Assembly: GCA_003385605.1 (NCBI GenBank)
Contig: QQUU01000049.1
Coordinates: 1 to 64,000 of the forward strand
Source of the DNA: Bacteroidota bacterium
Lineage (GTDB): Bacteria > Bacteroidota > Bacteroidia > Flavobacteriales > Schleiferiaceae
Length of the DNA: 64,000 bases
Direction of reading: 5' to 3'
Positions 57,962 through 64,000 of the stretch are shown one piece after another. The position numbers and the translations under genes are program-made. The notes beneath the pieces were generated by a model. That model had not been told where the DNA came from and searched no databases. It was given only the letters and a program-made list of their open reading frames with translations. The stretch's first letter is position 1. Each line of letters starts with the position of its first letter.

Positions 57962-58963
57962 ATGAAAAAATTAATTGCCCTTAGTGCCGTAGTAGGCGCT
58001 TTATTCATGACCTCTTGTGAGACAGGAGGTGCTGAGCCAGCTCCAGCAACCTACCCTGGAGACTCATTGACTGTTACTGATCAGGCTCGTCCTTTAGTAA
58101 TTGAAACTACTGGTGCATGGTGTCAGTACTGTCCAAATGGTGCCGAAATCATGAAAATGATTGACGGTGTTCTTGGAGATAGTGTAGTTCTTATAGCTAA
58201 CCACGTTGGTGATTGGTTTGCCGTTGACAATGCAGCTTCGGGTGCATTCGACGACAACTTCCCTACTTCTGGTGTCCCAAACTTCTACGTAAACAACACG
58301 GACCAAGGCCAAAACCCTACAGGTGCGGCGGCATCAGCAATCTTTGATGAAGTTGCTTTCGGCGTTGAGGCAGAGGTTATTGATACAGCAGGCAAATTAG
58401 TAGTATACCCACGCATCAAGTGTTTACAAACTAAAATCGATGAAGTATTCATGGTACAATCGTACTTACTACTCAACGGTGTTGTTGCAAAAGACTACGG
58501 CAACGGTGTAGATCTAAACCAAGTAAGCTCACTTCCAAAGGTGACTACCGGATCAGGTGCAACACCAACAGTTTGGTCACAAGACGCTGCAGAGATTGCT
58601 TCAGGAGTATTCTTAATTGCCTCAGGTACTACCTACACGCACGATGAAGCATTGTTTGGCCACGCGACTACAGCAGTTAAAGGTTGGACGAAGAGCCCAG
58701 ACGCTAACGTTGCAGATACTTCTTCAGTAACCTTAGGTCCATGGGGTATGAACCTAAGCGACATCAACGCATTGGGCGGTTCTTATGCAGCCGGTGATGT
58801 ATTTGGTACTCGCTACTCAGCGGTTCAACTCGAAATCACTAAGCCTACCCTACCAACAGGTATGGAAGCTGATTACAGTGTAGCTACAATCATCTGGCAA
58901 TTGCGCCAAGACGGTTCAGGCGATTACGACTATGTAAACGGTGTAGTGACACACGTTCACTAA
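57962..58963 (+). CDS. Omp28-related outer-membrane lipoprotein
   Basis: A 333-residue lipoprotein. MKKLIALSAVVGALFMTSCE gives a lipobox (MTSC), so the mature protein is lipidated at that Cys and probably goes to the outer membrane. A thioredoxin-like segment contains a C-x-x-C motif in TGAWCQYCPNGAE near residue 44. This pattern is that of the Omp28 family seen in Bacteroidota surface proteins. A role in redox or adhesion is possible but unknown. I use ATG 57962 because the longer frame (from 57917) places the signal peptide inside. A terminator follows. Confidence 0.82.
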   Translation: MKKLIALSAVVGALFMTSCETGGAEPAPATYPGDSLTVTDQARPLVIETTGAWCQYCPNGAEIMKMIDGVLGDSVVLIANHVGDWFAVDNAASGAFDDNFPTSGVPNFYVNNTDQGQNPTGAAASAIFDEVAFGVEAEVIDTAGKLVVYPRIKCLQTKIDEVFMVQSYLLLNGVVAKDYGNGVDLNQVSSLPKVTTGSGATPTVWSQDAAEIASGVFLIASGTTYTHDEALFGHATTAVKGWTKSPDANVADTSSVTLGPWGMNLSDINALGGSYAAGDVFGTRYSAVQLEITKPTLPTGMEADYSVATIIWQLRQDGSGDYDYVNGVVTHVH

Positions 58964-58984
58964 ACATTGTCCTAGATACATTAG

Positions 58985-59018
58985 AAAAGCCTCGCAGGAA
59001 TCTGCGGGGCTTTTTTTT
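58985..59018 (+). terminator. Terminator after the Omp28-like gene (related to the next one)
   Basis: GCCTCGCAG pairs with CTGCGGGGC around a short loop, with one T-G wobble, then eight T residues. The core 58988-59014 matches 59411-59438 at all but three positions. Confidence 0.92.
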
Positions 59019-59029
59019 ATCTTTCTTAA

Positions 59030-59404
59030 ATGAAACTTCTACCCGCCATAATAATCGGTACGTTGCTGATGCTTTTTAATCCTCCACAAAATGAAGTGCC
59101 AGCGAACGGCACCTATACCTATGAAGTAGTCTTCGCAGAATGGGAAGGCAAATCCTTGGGGGATGAAATCATCGTAGTCGTTGAAGACGGACATGCAGCT
59201 CTGTTAATTTCTGAGAACTCAAATGCCTTATGGATGGGCGCTAAACCCGGTGATGTTTGGGAGGAAGGCACTTTACGCAAACACAAAAGCGGTGTTTGGA
59301 TAATCAGTAAAGACAAAAGCGATGTAGATCTTGATGAGATTGGCGGCTGTACTGGAGGACCGATCATAATAGATTTCGAGAAACGAACCGTTGAGATGTG
59401 TTAA
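59030..59404 (+). CDS. Small secreted protein of unknown function
   Basis: A 124-residue protein with a short hydrophobic N-terminus (MKLLPAIIIGTLLMLF) that could be a signal or anchor. The mature part is acidic and beta-rich, with DEIIVVVEDGHAALLIS and GGCTGGPIIIDFEKRT, and carries two Cys in the last 20 residues. I recognise no family. An element TATCTTTC, close to the -7 consensus, sits only four bases before its ATG. The gene is bracketed by two near-identical terminators. Confidence 0.65.
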   Translation: MKLLPAIIIGTLLMLFNPPQNEVPANGTYTYEVVFAEWEGKSLGDEIIVVVEDGHAALLISENSNALWMGAKPGDVWEEGTLRKHKSGVWIISKDKSDVDLDEIGGCTGGPIIIDFEKRTVEMC

Positions 59405-59442
59405 ACAAAGAGCCCCGCAGAAATCTGCGGGGCTCTTTGTTT
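59403..59442. terminator. Bidirectional terminator between a small secreted-protein gene and yidC
   Basis: A long perfect stem (about 18 pairs including AAACAAAG with CTTTGTTT flanks and CCCCGCAG with CTGCGGGG) and an AAAT loop. It can serve both the + gene ending at 59404 and yidC on the minus strand. Confidence 0.95.
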
Positions 59443-59462
59443 AAATACGCTTTTAGAAACGA

Positions 59463-61253
59463 TTAGCCGTTTCTACGTTGAGATCTATTTTTATTCTGTT
59501 GACGCTGCATTTCTGCGAGACGCTGTTGGAACTTGCTTTCCTTCTTAGGCTGAGTACGTTTTTCCTCAATCTTCGCTAGAATAGCGTCGTCATTTACCGT
59601 CTTACGAATACCCCACTGCATAGAGAAGGTTATGATGTTCGATAAGAAATAGTAGTACGTCAATCCTGACGGGAAGCTATTCAACACGAACATGAACATC
59701 AAAGGCATCAAATACATGATAACACGCATCTGCTTCATCTGCTCACTTGAACCTGTTTGAGGAGTCATTTGTTGGTTCATCCAAGTGTAGAGGATCGTCG
59801 AAACGGTCATGAGTAAAGTGAACAGCGAAAGGTGGTTTCCAAAGAACGTCGAGATGAGCGGAATTTCTGTCGACCATGAAATAATGCTATCGTAAGTACT
59901 CAAATCCGTCGCCCACAAGAAGCTCTCTCCACGCAACTCAATAGATGCTGGGAAGAAACGGAACATTGCGAAAAGAATAGGCATTTGTACAATTACAGGA
60001 ACACAACCACCTAAAGGACTTGCTCCGGCTTCACGGTACAAATTCATGATGGCTTGTTGCTTCTGTACTTTATCCTTATCTGCAGGATACTTTTCGTTGA
60101 TCTTATCAATCTCTGGCTTTAGAACGCGCATCTTCGCCATTGAACGGTACGAGGCAAAGGTCAATGGACTAAGTGTCAATTTGATGATCAACACCATGAT
60201 TAAAATGATCAAACCATAGCCAAAACCGTAACCTTCGAGCCAATTGAAAATTGGCACTACAACCCCGCGACCAATAGCCCCAAAAATCCCCCAACCAAAG
60301 TTGATGGCCTTCTCGTATCCCTGTCCGTAGGTTTTCAGTAGTTGGTATTGATTTGGGCCCGCATACATTGTAAATGGAAGCGTGTATGCACCACTTACCG
60401 TCTGATTCAATGTTGCCGTGGCCGTGTATTCCTTAATGAGATTTTCGTTCTCGTCGTCGCCGTTTACTGTAGCAATATTTGCAGTAGTAAATCCTTGCTC
60501 AGGATGAACAATCAAAGAGAAGAAACGCTGTTTTTGCGCCAACCAGTTAATAGGGTCTGTAGCTTCACTGTCGTCCGAACCGCGACCGGCAAGATGCTCT
60601 ACATCGCCGTCTTCGGTAAGCTGGTAGACAAAGCTTGAATACTGGCGCTCTGTACTAATACCTTTCTCTGTACGCTGTGCACTGCGCTCCCAATACAGTT
60701 CCGGTTTCCCAGTTGCATTTGCAGTACCACTTACTACAAAGGAATAATCGTATCCTACCTCAGCCAATTCAATACTCACTTTGGTAGTACCGTCTGAAAA
60801 GACCACTGAACGCGGAGTACTCGATGCAATCTCGAACTCTTTGGCACTCAATGCATCGCCTCCAGGTAGCTGCAGATCGAACACCTGGCTATTTCCTTTC
60901 ACCAAATCGAGGGCTTCAGTTTTGGCAGTGTCGTCGTACGTATGGTAATCTGCTAATGCTGCACTTGTTAGTGATGCTCCTGCTGAAGAGAAGGTTAAAC
61001 TTAACTCAGCATTACTGATGGTTACTTCTTGTGCTGTGAATGCATTAGAATCGGCCACCGCCTCAACTTCCATAGCAGGCTTGGCATCTTCACTCAATGC
61101 ATCTGATGCTACTTCTTCAACGACCTCAGTAGCATTTTCAGGCTGAACTTCAGGTGCATTAATGCTGTTCCACCATCCAAAGCCAAGAATGATTGCTCCC
61201 ATGAGCAAAAATCCGGCGATTTGATTCTTATCTATTCCTTTATTCTCCTCCAT
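59463..61253 (-). CDS. yidC: Membrane protein insertase YidC
   Basis: The 596-residue protein has the Gram-negative YidC plan. One N-terminal helix (about 12-28) is followed by a large periplasmic beta-sandwich (about 70-330) and five membrane helices (about 350-560) with the core segment GGCVPVIVQMPILFAMFRF. A basic tail (QQNKNRSQRRNG) ends it and likely contacts ribosomes. It inserts and folds inner-membrane proteins. The start is directly after the pyrG stop, so they form an operon. Confidence 0.97.
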   Translation of the reverse strand: MEENKGIDKNQIAGFLLMGAIILGFGWWNSINAPEVQPENATEVVEEVASDALSEDAKPAMEVEAVADSNAFTAQEVTISNAELSLTFSSAGASLTSAALADYHTYDDTAKTEALDLVKGNSQVFDLQLPGGDALSAKEFEIASSTPRSVVFSDGTTKVSIELAEVGYDYSFVVSGTANATGKPELYWERSAQRTEKGISTERQYSSFVYQLTEDGDVEHLAGRGSDDSEATDPINWLAQKQRFFSLIVHPEQGFTTANIATVNGDDENENLIKEYTATATLNQTVSGAYTLPFTMYAGPNQYQLLKTYGQGYEKAINFGWGIFGAIGRGVVVPIFNWLEGYGFGYGLIILIMVLIIKLTLSPLTFASYRSMAKMRVLKPEIDKINEKYPADKDKVQKQQAIMNLYREAGASPLGGCVPVIVQMPILFAMFRFFPASIELRGESFLWATDLSTYDSIISWSTEIPLISTFFGNHLSLFTLLMTVSTILYTWMNQQMTPQTGSSEQMKQMRVIMYLMPLMFMFVLNSFPSGLTYYYFLSNIITFSMQWGIRKTVNDDAILAKIEEKRTQPKKESKFQQRLAEMQRQQNKNRSQRRNG

Positions 61254-61254
61254 G

Positions 61255-64000
<2,746 letters not shown>

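Overview
The window looks like ordinary chromosome from a member of the Bacteroidota, most likely a marine Flavobacteriales relative. The evidence is a type A sorting tail of the type IX secretion system, TonB-dependent receptor beta-barrels, a BshA-type bacillithiol enzyme, a DUF4293 protein beside rho, a SUI1/YciH initiation factor, and many promoters with the Bacteroidota -7 element TAnnTTTG. Family order is a guess. Coding density is very high. No stretch over about 200 bases lacks a gene, and I see no tRNA, rRNA, insertion sequence, prophage, CRISPR array or recognisable defence island.

Layout. 1-2.1 kb: 3' part of a RecD-like helicase, a PlsC-like acyltransferase and a stand-alone HsdR-N-like nuclease. 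2.1-7.3 kb: DUF4293 protein, rho, an outer-membrane protein gene bracketed by two copies of one terminator, and a truA-ABC exporter operon. 7.3-14.1 kb: phosphoesterase, purB, an OB-fold-like protein, UMF1 transporter, a secreted protein, aconitase. 14.3-18.9 kb: a T9SS cargo protein, an alkaline-phosphatase/sulfotransferase fusion and a MacB-type permease. 18.9-23.1 kb: a small membrane protein, the rpsF-rpsR-rplI operon, dnaX and a secreted protein. 23.1-26.5 kb: a glycan-modification locus with GT2, a sulfotransferase-GT2 fusion and a second sulfotransferase. 26.5-35.4 kb: lptB, tatC, recQ, an ECF sigma factor, uvrA, a candidate small RNA, trmH-like and yciH-like genes. 35.5-44.5 kb: bshA, a GH3/serine-hydrolase fusion, a small membrane protein, mutL, two rhomboids and an EEP protein. 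44.4-52.9 kb: a peptide-binding lipoprotein, gyrB, a plug-less barrel and a large TPR protein. 53-64 kb: ftsE, two glycosyltransferases, queA, a secreted EEP protein, an Omp28-like lipoprotein, a small secreted protein, yidC, pyrG and the 3' part of a TonB-dependent receptor.

Most genes are housekeeping: DNA repair and replication (recQ, uvrA, mutL, dnaX, gyrB), RNA and translation (rho, truA, queA, S6/S18/L9, yciH) and envelope assembly (lptB, tatC, yidC, ftsE). The less ordinary content is envelope and glycan chemistry with three sulfotransferase-type P-loop domains, two of them in fusions.

I did not find a clear new multi-gene system. The signals most worth checking are an A10 slippery run in dnaX that would give a gamma-like short product, promoters so close to ATG that the mRNAs should be leaderless, genes bracketed by duplicated terminators, a repeated 16-bp palindrome just after two stop codons, a candidate 65-nt RNA after uvrA, and the phosphatase-sulfotransferase fusion. 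Gene functions are read from motifs by eye; no database search was run.
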